The notes beneath the pieces were generated by a model. The model saw only the letters and a program-made list of their open reading frames with translations. It had not been told where the DNA came from and made no database searches. From contig NZ_JAAWWD010000011.1 in assembly GCF_021404545.1 (NCBI RefSeq), positions 1 through 63,547 of the forward strand: a stretch of DNA of 63,547 nucleotides, written 5' to 3'. The stretch comes from Aestuariivita sp. GTDB lineage: Bacteria; Pseudomonadota; Alphaproteobacteria; Rhodobacterales; Rhodobacteraceae. The first letter of the stretch is position 1. Each line of letters opens with the position of its first letter. The position numbers and the translations under genes are program-made. This document shows positions 56,656 through 63,547 of the stretch, piece by piece.

Positions 56656-57426
56656 ATGCAATTGGTAGAATACTCGAAACCCGATTTGTACAAGTTTTGA
56701 TCGGAAAAATACAACGTTGGCACGGGTTGCAATTCACTCAGAGTCGGAACGCTTTGGGGTTTTCGCGAGGAGGAGAATGCACTCCTTAAAGATGAAGGAG
56801 AAGGGGCATTTTTATTTCATGTAGACTTTGGCCAGCACGTGGAAGTCCAGCCTCTTTGGCTAGAGCAATTCAAACTGGAAGGGGGAGCCGCGAATGTCAA
56901 GGGACTCAGAACAGAGAACGGAAAGACTCTGATTTCCGGTTTTGATTTCTCTGGCTCCGCTATCAACGCTTGGATCTACTATGTATCGGAGGGTAAAGAA
57001 GCTATCGGCAACGTTTCTCTCGCCCACGAGAGCAAATGGTCTATCGTCGGCAAACACGTACAGGATTTTGGGCATTACTTGGGTTCGCTCATTTGGGATA
57101 GTTTGACTCTATCGGACCTTCCCAGCAACTTAGTTGCCAGTTGCTCGATCCAAGATATCCAGAAGTATTTGAGCTTGAACGTTGGATTCGGGCACGTAAT
57201 CTACATTGACAGAAATCAGGTTATTGGGGATCCTGCTCAACTCGGCATCGAAGACATCCGGCAGATCATTCAACGAATTCCTTTCCTCAAACCGAAGAGA
57301 TTTTTTGAAGAAAGGGAGTTCCGTTTTGTGTTTTCGTTGATGTACAAAAATCAACCTATTTCGATTTCTGGAAATCCAAAAATCTTGAACCTTAGACCCG
57401 TGGACAAGTTCATCACCATTTCATGA
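56656..57426 (+). pseudogene. AT-rich unknown gene interrupted by one in-frame TGA
   Basis: From ATG 56656 the frame reads MQLVEYSKPDLYKF, meets TGA at 56698-56700, and continues in the same frame without another stop to 57426 (256 codons in all). The sequence on both sides of the TGA looks like one protein (SEKYNVGTGCNSLRVGTLWGF after it). A CGA-to-TGA change would explain it. No family was recognised. GC content and codon use are clearly lower than in neighbours, pointing to recent transfer. An inner start at 56839 could yield 195 residues. Confidence 0.6.
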
Positions 57427-57495
57427 GAAGGACCCCCGCCGGATTGTTCCGGCGGGGGTCTCGATTTCTCCACCGTGTGCGGCCCGCAGGTCTTC
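57427..57495 (+). repeat. 69-nt imperfect direct repeat, right copy, with intact hairpin
   Basis: Right copy of the repeat at 56378-56446. It contains GACCCCCGCCGGA (57431-57443) and its exact reverse complement (57448-57460) around a TTGT loop, a 13-bp stem that may terminate transcripts from rplP or from the decayed gene. Confidence 0.75.
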
Positions 57496-57520
57496 TTTGA
57501 AAACCCACTACACCCCACCC

Positions 57521-57544
57521 CGCGAGGATTTACCAATCCTCGCG
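57521..57544 (-). other. Palindrome spanning the rplP stop codon
   Basis: CGCGAGGATT (57521-57530) and AATCCTCGCG (57535-57544) form a 10-bp stem whose TACC loop and flank include the rplP TAA stop (57530-57532). It may act as a processing or stabilising structure at the 3' end of the rpsJ-to-rplP mRNA. Confidence 0.6.
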
Positions 57545-57943
57545 AACAACCACGCGTGTCTTCACCGGCAATTTCATCGCCGCCAGACGCAACGCCTCAC
57601 GGGCGATGTCATCATTCACACCGTCGATCTCGAACATGACGCGGCCGGGCTTGACCTTGCAAGCCCAAAAATCGACCGAGCCTTTACCCTTACCCATCCG
57701 AACCTCGGTGGGTTTAGACGTCACGGGCGTGTCCGGGAAAATCCGGATCCAGACCCGGCCTTGCCGTTTCATGTGACGCGTCATGGCACGACGTGCCGCC
57801 TCGATCTGACGCGCTGTCACACGCTCAGGCGTGGTCGCCTTCAGGCCGTAGGTGCCGAAGTTCAGGTCAGACCCGCCCTTCGCCAGACCCTTGATACGGC
57901 CCTTATGTTGTTTGCGGAACTTGGTCCGTTTTGGCTGAAGCAT
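57530..57943 (-). CDS. rplP: 50S ribosomal protein L16
   Basis: 137 residues, [16 protein letters not shown] start, conserved region around the peptidyl transferase-facing loop ([40 protein letters not shown]). Twelve bases after rpsC. In E. coli an Arg of L16 is hydroxylated by YcfD, relevant to the oxygenase gene nearby. Confidence 0.98.
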   Translation of the reverse strand: MLQPKRTKFRKQHKGRIKGLAKGGSDLNFGTYGLKATTPERVTARQIEAARRAMTRHMKRQGRVWIRIFPDTPVTSKPTEVRMGKGKGSVDFWACKVKPGRVMFEIDGVNDDIAREALRLAAMKLPVKTRVVVREDW

Positions 57944-57955
57944 TTATCTCACTCC

Positions 57956-58666
57956 TTACCGGCGACCGCCCATGGCACCACGGGGTGCCGGGCCATCCTG
58001 AAGCTCCTGGGCTTTGCGATCGCGGGCACTGGGATCGTGCTCCATGATCTCGCCTTTGAAGATCCAGACCTTGATGCCGATGATCCCATAAGCCGTCGAC
58101 GCCTCCGCATGGGCATAGTCGATATCGGCGCGCAGCGTATGCAGCGGCACCCGCCCTTCGCGATACCATTCAGTCCGCGCGATCTCGGCGCCGCCAAGAC
58201 GGCCCGCGACGTTCACACGAATACCCAAGGCCCCCATACGCATGGCGTTCTGCACGCCGCGCTTCATGGCACGACGGAAGGACACCCGGCGTTCCAGCTG
58301 CTGAGCAATGCTCTCGGCCACCAGTTGTGCATCGAGTTCGGGCTTGCGCACTTCGACGATGTTGAGGTGCAGTTCGCTGTCGGTCATCGCCGCGATTTTC
58401 TTGCGCAGCACTTCGATATCCGCGCCTTTCTTGCCGATGATGACACCGGGACGGGCCGTGTGGATCGTAACGCGGCACTTTTTATGGGGCCGTTCGATGA
58501 TCACGCGGGCCACGCCGGCCTGCTTGCACTCTTCCTTGATGAACTCACGAATACGGATGTCTTCAAGCAGAAGATCTCCGTAATCCTTGGTGTCGGCATA
58601 CCAGCGGCTGTCCCAGGTGCGGTTCACCTGCAGGCGCATGCCAATCGGATTGACTTTCTGACCCAT
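57956..58666 (-). CDS. rpsC: 30S ribosomal protein S3
   Basis: 236 residues with a KH domain ([20 protein letters not shown] near residue 60) and the C-terminal S3 domain ([24 protein letters not shown]). The true start [12 protein letters not shown] is at 58666, sharing one base with the rplV stop. Confidence 0.98.
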   Translation of the reverse strand: MGQKVNPIGMRLQVNRTWDSRWYADTKDYGDLLLEDIRIREFIKEECKQAGVARVIIERPHKKCRVTIHTARPGVIIGKKGADIEVLRKKIAAMTDSELHLNIVEVRKPELDAQLVAESIAQQLERRVSFRRAMKRGVQNAMRMGALGIRVNVAGRLGGAEIARTEWYREGRVPLHTLRADIDYAHAEASTAYGIIGIKVWIFKGEIMEHDPSARDRKAQELQDGPAPRGAMGGRR

Positions 58667-59046
58667 TAGGCTTGCTCCTCGACTTGACGCACCTTGATGG
58701 TGAGTTCCGAAAACGGCTTGATGATTTTGCCGAACCGGCCACGCGCCCGGGGACGCCCGCGCTTCATGGTCAGGTTCTTGCCAACCCACGCTTCGGCCAC
58801 GATCAGTTCATCCACATCCAGGTTGTGGTTGTTCTCGGCATTCGCGATCGCGGATTGAAGGCATTTCTTCACATCCATCGCGATCCGTTTCTTGGAGAAA
58901 GTCAGATCGTTCAACGCACGATCCACCTTCTTGCCGCGGATCATCGCGGCCACCAGGTTCAGCTTTTGCGGGGACGTCCGAAGCATGCGCAGTTTTGCCA
59001 TTGCTTCGTTATCGGCCACGCGACGGGGATTCCTATCCTTGCTCAT
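58666..59046 (-). CDS. rplV: 50S ribosomal protein L22
   Basis: 126 residues; lines the exit tunnel. Core [24 protein letters not shown] and the beta-hairpin [14 protein letters not shown]. Three bases after rpsS. Confidence 0.98.
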   Translation of the reverse strand: MSKDRNPRRVADNEAMAKLRMLRTSPQKLNLVAAMIRGKKVDRALNDLTFSKKRIAMDVKKCLQSAIANAENNHNLDVDELIVAEAWVGKNLTMKRGRPRARGRFGKIIKPFSELTIKVRQVEEQA

Positions 59047-59049
59047 GGC

Positions 59050-59328
59050 TTACTTCCGCTTCGCTTTTTTGTCAGCCGCATGACCGTAATAGGTCCGCGT
59101 CGGCGAGTACTCACCGAACTTCTGACCGATCATGTCTTCGCTGACGTTGACGGGGATGTGCTTGTGACCATTGTACACGCCAAACGTCAGGCCCACGAAC
59201 TGGGGCAGGATTGTCGAGCGGCGCGACCAGATCTTGATCACTTCATTACGGCCCGACTCGCGCGCAGCTTCGGCTTTCTTAAGCACATAGCTGTCGACGA
59301 AAGGGCCTTTCCAGACTGAACGGCTCAT
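59050..59328 (-). CDS. rpsS: 30S ribosomal protein S19
   Basis: 92 residues, [18 protein letters not shown] start, with [27 protein letters not shown]. Three bases after rplB. Confidence 0.98.
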   Translation of the reverse strand: MSRSVWKGPFVDSYVLKKAEAARESGRNEVIKIWSRRSTILPQFVGLTFGVYNGHKHIPVNVSEDMIGQKFGEYSPTRTYYGHAADKKAKRK

Positions 59329-59331
59329 ATC

Positions 59332-60174
59332 TTACCGCCTTTTCTTGCGGGCGTGGCGCGAGCGGAGGATCAGCTTGCTGGACGCCTTGTTCTTGTTGCG
59401 GGTGCGCGCACCCTTTGTCGGCTTGCCCCAGGGGCTAACCGGGTGACGGCCACCGCTGGTCCGGCCTTCACCACCACCATGGGGGTGGTCGACCGGGTTC
59501 ATCACGACACCACGCACTGACGGGCGAATGCCCTTGTGGCGCATGCGGCCGGCTTTGCCGAAGTTCTGGTTCGAGTTGTCGGGGTTCGACACCGCGCCCA
59601 CGGTCGCCATGCATTCCTGGCGCACCAGACGCAGCTCGCCCGAACTCAGGCGGATCTGCGCATAGCCACCGTCACGACCCACGAACTGGGCATAGGTGCC
59701 CGCCGCGCGCGCGATCTGGCCGCCCTTGCCAGGTTTCAGTTCGATGTTGTGGACGATTGTCCCGATCGGCATGCCCGAGAATGGCATCGCGTTGCCGGGC
59801 TTGATGTCGGCTTTGGCCGACGCGATCACCTGATCGCCGATGGCCAGTCGTTGCGGTGCCAGGATATAGGCCTGCTCACCATCGCTGTATTTGATCAGCG
59901 CGATAAAGGCGGTCCGGTTCGGGTCATATTCGATCCGTTCGACGGTCGCCGCCACGTCCATTTTGTTCCGTTTGAAATCTACGATCCGGTAGAGGCGTTT
60001 TGCCCCACCACCACGCCTGCGTGATGTGATCCGTCCGGTGTTGTTCCGGCCGCCCGATTTGGTCAAACCCTCGGTCAAGGATTTGACAGGACGTCCTTTC
60101 CACAGCTCCGAACGGTCGATCAGCACCAGCCCGCGCTGGCCCGGCGTCGTAGGCTTATACGACTTGAGTGCCAT
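59332..60174 (-). CDS. rplB: 50S ribosomal protein L2
   Basis: 280 residues; essential for peptidyl transfer. Start [15 protein letters not shown] at 60174; signature region [18 protein letters not shown] near residue 220. Transcription from rplW would have to cross 1.09 kb and a UUCG terminator-like hairpin to reach it. Confidence 0.98.
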   Translation of the reverse strand: MALKSYKPTTPGQRGLVLIDRSELWKGRPVKSLTEGLTKSGGRNNTGRITSRRRGGGAKRLYRIVDFKRNKMDVAATVERIEYDPNRTAFIALIKYSDGEQAYILAPQRLAIGDQVIASAKADIKPGNAMPFSGMPIGTIVHNIELKPGKGGQIARAAGTYAQFVGRDGGYAQIRLSSGELRLVRQECMATVGAVSNPDNSNQNFGKAGRMRHKGIRPSVRGVVMNPVDHPHGGGEGRTSGGRHPVSPWGKPTKGARTRNKNKASSKLILRSRHARKKRR

Positions 60175-60721
60175 GCTTTCTGTCTTCCGTTTAGCTCGGT
60201 CGGACAAGGTCCGACCCTTATGTGAGGACGGCAATGCCGCCCATGGGCATAGGCCCCCGTAGGTGCCCGGTTAGAGATGTTCTTGCGAACCAACAACAAC
60301 GCCCCGGACGAATCCGGGGCGGTGGTCAGGGGGTCGTTTAGTCCTGTGCGCAGTTCGGGTCAAGCGGTTGCGGTGTTTTTCCTTGCTCCAAATGTCTTGT
60401 CCCACCCGAAGGGTGCAGGGCGACACACGGGCAACCGTCAGAAAGCGCCCGATGAATATGCTGTGGAATCTTGCCGCCTTTCACGATTGAGGCAACGCAA
60501 GCCGTGCAGCGACAGACCGCGGGATGGCGATCCGCCCTTTGTTCTCTGCGCTTTATGGCAGCCAGGCACATTCCTTTCTGAGAACGGCTCGCCTGCGACA
60601 GCCAAATCGCCAGCCCGATGGGGCGGTCTGGCGCTGCACGGCGGCTTCACCTTGATCCCGTGCGAATGCATGATCCAATTGGCGGCCATGCCGGACCTTG
60701 CAGCCATCCAATGGCGCGTAG
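60175..60721. other. Gene-poor part of the rplW-rplB break
   Basis: 547 bases. A palindrome GGTCGGACAAGGTCCGACC (about 60197-60216), similar in design to the REP units, and the hairpin at 60300-60321 are the only clear signals. Overlapping open frames on both strands in 60338-60707 show no known family or binding site. Confidence 0.5.
60300..60321 (-). terminator. UUCG-loop terminator-like hairpin upstream of rplB
   Basis: Nine-bp arms CGCCCCGGA (60300-60308) and TCCGGGGCG (60313-60321); on the minus strand the loop is UUCG and the stem is followed by TTGTTGTTGG. It lies about 125 bases before the rplB start, facing transcription that comes from rplW. Confidence 0.7.
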
Positions 60722-61030
60722 CTACTCGGCTGGATTATGGTGCCCCCAAGCCGGTGAGCGAGGGCCGCTATATGGCTGTAGGTCGACGCAAAACTGATAG
60801 GTCATTTCGCCACCCAACTCGAAAACGGCATGCTTGGTCGCAAACACAAGATAACGGATCGGTTCCTCCGGCGTGCCAATTCTGCCAACGCCATCAAGCC
60901 GTTCCCAACCGTGATCGTCAAAGCGTTCACCAACGCCAAGCGGCATAAACGGGCGTTCTGACTTAAATACTGCCACCGGTTTATGTTCGCCGGAAATGTC
61001 GCAAAGAACGAGGTCGTAAGTATCGGGCAT
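60722..61030 (-). CDS. Small hypothetical protein inside the S10 operon
   Basis: 102 residues (MPDTYDLVLCDISGEHKPVA start, EPIRYLVFATKHAVFELGG middle, ending WGHHNPAE). The composition looks like a folded cytoplasmic protein, but no family is recognised and there is no signal or membrane segment. ATG 61030 has a GGAAGGAAG stretch upstream; an ATG at 61084 lacks one. It sits between rplW and rplB, flanked by terminator-like hairpins, so it may be a separate transcription unit. Confidence 0.6.
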   Translation of the reverse strand: MPDTYDLVLCDISGEHKPVAVFKSERPFMPLGVGERFDDHGWERLDGVGRIGTPEEPIRYLVFATKHAVFELGGEMTYQFCVDLQPYSGPRSPAWGHHNPAE

Positions 61031-61211
61031 CGGGTAGATTTCTTCCTTCCAAAATCCACGAGAACCTAACCCACTGTTTGCCATATGACGAGCAGAAAGG
61101 GCTCACTCCGGACATGGGTGGAATGCAGCAAGGCACGGAGCTAAGGCCGCAAAGGGCGCAAGCCAGTCCATGCCCTCTGACGAAGCCGGTCGTCCCCGCC
61201 AGACAAGAAGA

Positions 61212-61235
61212 CCCCGGCTGCTTTCGCAACCGGGG
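61212..61235 (-). terminator. Terminator after rplW
   Basis: On the minus strand CCCCGGTTGC-GAAA-GCAGCCGGGG (arms 61235-61226 and 61221-61212, GNRA loop, one G-U pair) is followed by TCTTCTTGTC. It lies 27 bases after the rplW stop and could end the rpsJ-rplC-rplD-rplW transcript. Confidence 0.7.
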
Positions 61236-61261
61236 CCAATCTCTCAAACCTGACGCAACCC

Positions 61262-61558
61262 TTAGAGGCCCGTCGTCACGTCAATCGTGTTGCCCTCTTC
61301 GAGCGTCACATAGGCCTTCTTGACGTCCTTGCGCTTGCCCAACGCACCGCGGAAGCGTTTGACCTTGCCTTTGGTGATCGTCGTGTTGACCGCTTTGACC
61401 TTCACCCCAAACAGAGCCTCTACAGCCTCCTTGATCTGCGGTTTGTTAGCCTCGATCGACACTTCGAAGACCACGGCACCGTTTTCGGACGCCATCGTGG
61501 ATTTCTCGGTGATGACCGGCTTGCGGATCACGTCATAATGTTCTGCCTTGGCACTCAT
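61262..61558 (-). CDS. rplW: 50S ribosomal protein L23
   Basis: 98 residues; docking site for trigger factor and SRP at the tunnel exit. [20 protein letters not shown] and [22 protein letters not shown] are conserved. Overlaps rplD by four bases. Confidence 0.98.
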   Translation of the reverse strand: MSAKAEHYDVIRKPVITEKSTMASENGAVVFEVSIEANKPQIKEAVEALFGVKVKAVNTTITKGKVKRFRGALGKRKDVKKAYVTLEEGNTIDVTTGL

Positions 61559-62172
61559 TTCAACCGAGCCTCCAGTGCTTCGACACCTGCTTTGGTGATC
61601 ACCAGAGTGTCACGGCGCAGGATATCATAAACGTTTGCGCCCATCGTCGGCAGGATATCCAGGCCTTCGATATTGCGCGCGGCCTGGGCGAACCCTTCGT
61701 TCACTGACGATCCGTCAATGATCAGCGCCCGCTTCCAGCCCAGGTTTTTGACCTGCTTGGCCAGCGCCGAAGTTTTACCTTCGGATTCAGCCGCCTCGAT
61801 CACAACCAACTCACCCGCCTTGGCCTTGGCCGACAGCGCGTGTTTCAGGCCCAGCTTGCGGAATTTCTTCGGCAGGTCGTGGCCATGGCTGCGCGGGGTC
61901 GGACCCTTGTAAATACCGCCCTTGCGGAAGATCGGCGCGTTGCGCGACCCGTGACGTGCGCCACCGGTGCCTTTCTGGCGATAGATCTTCTTGGTCGAAT
62001 AGCTGGTCTCCGAGCGGGTCTTGACCTTGTGGGTGCCGGCCTGCGCGTTGTTGCGCTGCCAGCGGACCACACGGTGCAGGATGTCCGCGCGCGGATCCAG
62101 ACCGAACAGCTCGTCAGACAGGTCAACCGACCCGGCCTTGCTGCCGTCCATGTTGATGACGTCGAGTTTCAT
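61555..62172 (-). CDS. rplD: 50S ribosomal protein L4
   Basis: 205 residues; early assembly protein and in many bacteria the autogenous repressor of the S10 operon. The tunnel loop [21 protein letters not shown] is intact. The start shares one base with the rplC stop. Confidence 0.98.
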   Translation of the reverse strand: MKLDVINMDGSKAGSVDLSDELFGLDPRADILHRVVRWQRNNAQAGTHKVKTRSETSYSTKKIYRQKGTGGARHGSRNAPIFRKGGIYKGPTPRSHGHDLPKKFRKLGLKHALSAKAKAGELVVIEAAESEGKTSALAKQVKNLGWKRALIIDGSSVNEGFAQAARNIEGLDILPTMGANVYDILRRDTLVITKAGVEALEARLK

Positions 62173-63038
62173 TATTCGTCACCCTCTTTCTTCTCGGCCG
62201 GAGCATCGTCGGCCTTGTCGGCAGCGATCTCGGCTTCGGCGGCTTTCAGCGCTTCGGCTTCGGCGGCGGCTTGCTCTTCGGCCAGACGCTTGGCTTCGGC
62301 TTCGGCCTCCGCGGCTGCGGCTGCGGCAGCCTCTTCGGCAGCTTTGGCCGCGGCCTCGGCGGCGGATTTCAACGCTGCGGGTAGAATGGCGTTTTCCGGG
62401 AACGGTTTCTTGACCGCATCCTTGATCGTCACCCAACCGCCTTTAGAGCCCGGAACGGCACCCTTGACCATGATCAGACCGCGATCGGCGTCGGTTTTGA
62501 CAACCTCCAGGTTCTGAGTGGTCACACGGGCAGCCCCCATATGACCGGCCATCTTCTTGCCCTTGAACACCTTGCCCGGGTCCTGACATTGGCCGGTCGA
62601 ACCGTGGCTCCGGTGCGAGATCGACACACCGTGCGACGCACGCAAACCGCCAAAGTTATGGCGTTTCATCGCACCTGCAAACCCCTTACCGATGGAGGTG
62701 CCAGCCACGTCAACGTACTGCCCTTCAAAGTAATGGTTTGCGGTGATTTCCTCACCCACACCGATCAGATTTGCCGGATCGACGCGAAATTCGGCCACTT
62801 TACGCTTGGGCTCCACCGACGCGACGGCGAAATGGCCCCGCATGGCTTGGCTGACACGTTTTGCCTTGGACGTCCCGGCACCGAGTTGAACAGCAGTATA
62901 CCCGTCTTTCTCTGCGGTCCGCTGCGCCACAACCTGCAACTTGTCGAGTTGCAGAACAGTGACGGGCACTTGCCGTCCGTCTTCCATGAACAAGCGGGTC
63001 ATACCCACTTTCTTTGCGATCACACCAGAGCGCAGCAT
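62172..63038 (-). CDS. rplC: 50S ribosomal protein L3 with Ala/Glu-rich C-terminal tail
   Basis: 288 residues, longer than the usual 205-240. The L3 core (residues 1-210) is normal, with [28 protein letters not shown] around the glutamine methylated in other bacteria. Residues from about 220 form an Ala/Glu/Lys helix-forming tail. Start [15 protein letters not shown] at 63038; a GAGGGCTTG site lies upstream. Confidence 0.97.
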   Translation of the reverse strand: MLRSGVIAKKVGMTRLFMEDGRQVPVTVLQLDKLQVVAQRTAEKDGYTAVQLGAGTSKAKRVSQAMRGHFAVASVEPKRKVAEFRVDPANLIGVGEEITANHYFEGQYVDVAGTSIGKGFAGAMKRHNFGGLRASHGVSISHRSHGSTGQCQDPGKVFKGKKMAGHMGAARVTTQNLEVVKTDADRGLIMVKGAVPGSKGGWVTIKDAVKKPFPENAILPAALKSAAEAAAKAAEEAAAAAAAEAEAEAKRLAEEQAAAEAEALKAAEAEIAADKADDAPAEKKEGDE

Positions 63039-63054
63039 GTTCAAGCCCTCCAGA

Positions 63055-63375
63055 TTACGATTGCAGTTTGATCTCGACATCCACGCCAGCGGCGAGGTCG
63101 AGCTTCATCAGCGCGTCCACGGTCTGGGGGGTCGGATCCACGATATCCAGCAGGCGCTTATGCGTGCGGATCTCGAACTGGTCACGGGATTTCTTGTCAA
63201 CGTGAGGTCCCCGCAAAACGGTGAACTTCTCGATCTTGTTCGGCAGCGGGATCGGGCCACGGACTTGGGCGCCGGTCCGCTTGGCGGTGTTGACGATCTC
63301 CTGCGTGCTGGCATCCAGCACACGGTAGTCAAACGCCTTAAGCCGAATACGAATGTTTTGGCTTTGAACGGCCAT
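63055..63375 (-). CDS. rpsJ: 30S ribosomal protein S10
   Basis: 106 residues; also NusE in antitermination. [21 protein letters not shown] start, [29 protein letters not shown]. First gene of the S10 operon; 16 bases before rplC. Confidence 0.98.
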   Translation of the reverse strand: MAVQSQNIRIRLKAFDYRVLDASTQEIVNTAKRTGAQVRGPIPLPNKIEKFTVLRGPHVDKKSRDQFEIRTHKRLLDIVDPTPQTVDALMKLDLAAGVDVEIKLQS

Positions 63376-63410
63376 TCTATCATTCCCTTTTCGGGTCTTT
63401 CAGTTGAGAG

Positions 63411-63437
63411 GAAGAGCGGCGACCACCGCCGCTCTTC
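63411..63437. other. Inverted repeat upstream of rpsJ
   Basis: GAAGAGCGGCG (63411-63421) and CGCCGCTCTTC (63427-63437), an 11-bp perfect stem with a 5-base loop, 36 bases before the rpsJ start. No U-run follows on either strand. It could be an S10 leader structure or the 3' end hairpin of an upstream gene such as tuf, which lies beyond the window. Confidence 0.55.
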
Positions 63438-63479
63438 ATCGAACCGTTTGTTGAGGGGCTGCGATTTTTCGGCGAAAAA

Positions 63480-63547
63480 GCGAGCACACCGGGGGGGGTG
63501 GGCTGTGCGGCCCCTTTCAAGGCCCGTCCCCCCCCCGGGGCCCCCCC
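63480..63547. other. Right window end, G/C homopolymers
   Basis: Runs of eight or more G or C mixed with GGCCC-type blocks, similar in style to the element at 114-172. No coding sequence. The look is that of a contig end in a hairpin-rich repeat. Confidence 0.55.

Noticed and set aside
56698-56700. TGA as a selenocysteine codon
   Set aside because: No SECIS-like hairpin is evident directly after it, no selenoprotein family is recognised, and the gene is AT-rich and foreign. A nonsense mutation is simpler.
60338-60707. Overlapping minus-strand frames of 77-89 codons
   Set aside because: No ribosome binding site, no family resemblance, Cys/His/Arg-rich composition typical of reading high-GC DNA out of frame.
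61085-61211. Possible SRP or other small RNA gene upstream of the 102-residue ORF
   Set aside because: The sequence lacks the conserved SRP GGAAG/AGCAG helix-8 pattern and no other RNA family could be recognised by eye.
1-63547. tRNA, rRNA, CRISPR array, integrase or prophage
   Set aside because: No cloverleaf with a T-loop motif, no regular direct repeat-spacer array and no recombinase or phage structural gene was seen on either strand.

Overview
The window is a 63.5 kb stretch of high-GC DNA from an alphaproteobacterium, most probably a marine Rhodobacteraceae (Roseobacter-type) organism. The basis is protein character rather than any search: a bztABCD acyclic amino acid importer, an ATP12 F1-ATPase chaperone, alphaproteobacterial forms of the ribosomal proteins, a methanethiol oxidase (fitting for a group that releases methanethiol from DMSP) and short REP-like palindromes between genes. 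No rRNA, tRNA, transposase or prophage module was seen. Both window ends run into G/C homopolymers next to hairpin-rich sequence, which looks like the two ends of an assembled contig.

Layout. 1-12.7 kb: rpsD with its own promoter and terminator, a molybdopterin oxidoreductase, a divergent GT14 glycosyltransferase/sulfotransferase pair, a BNR/Asp-box propeller protein, a DUF1428/marR divergent pair, and a probable operon of TVP38 membrane protein, MerA-like flavoprotein and histidine kinase. 12.9-24.6 kb: a housekeeping block on the plus strand (rpmH-rnpA-yidD; ttcA; an EAL phosphodiesterase; yidC-MOSC-engB-argB; sterol desaturase-like, ferredoxin-like and SixA-like genes that overlap end to end). 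24.6-36 kb, minus strand: bztABCD, then a tight chain crcB-rluC-HAD-atp12, rarA with degP/degQ just upstream, and a TauD-type dioxygenase.

36.7-63.4 kb: the S10-spc-alpha ribosomal protein cluster on the minus strand, reading from rpsJ at the right to rplQ at the left. The gene order is the classical one but it is opened in three places. (i) Between rplW and rplB lies 1.09 kb holding a small unknown gene, with terminator-like hairpins on both sides. (ii) Between rplP and rpmC lie 3.36 kb with a Doc-type toxin and small partner ORF, a 2OG-Fe(II) oxygenase, a muramidase on the opposite strand, and an AT-rich decayed gene flanked by 69-nt imperfect direct repeats. (iii) Between rpmD and rplO lie 7.7 kb with methanethiol oxidase plus a partner membrane protein, a VWA protein, a P450/HCCA-isomerase pair and a DEAD-box helicase.

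The most novel material is in these breaks: an oxygenase gene beside the gene for L16 (a known target of an unrelated ribosomal oxygenase in other bacteria), a Doc toxin frame with no ordinary start codon that overlaps its partner, a foreign gene carrying one in-frame TGA, and a 14-bp stem that buries the ribosome binding site of rnpA. Four REP-like loci are also present, two of which supply the stop codon of the neighbouring gene. All functional statements come from reading motifs and context; no database search was possible.
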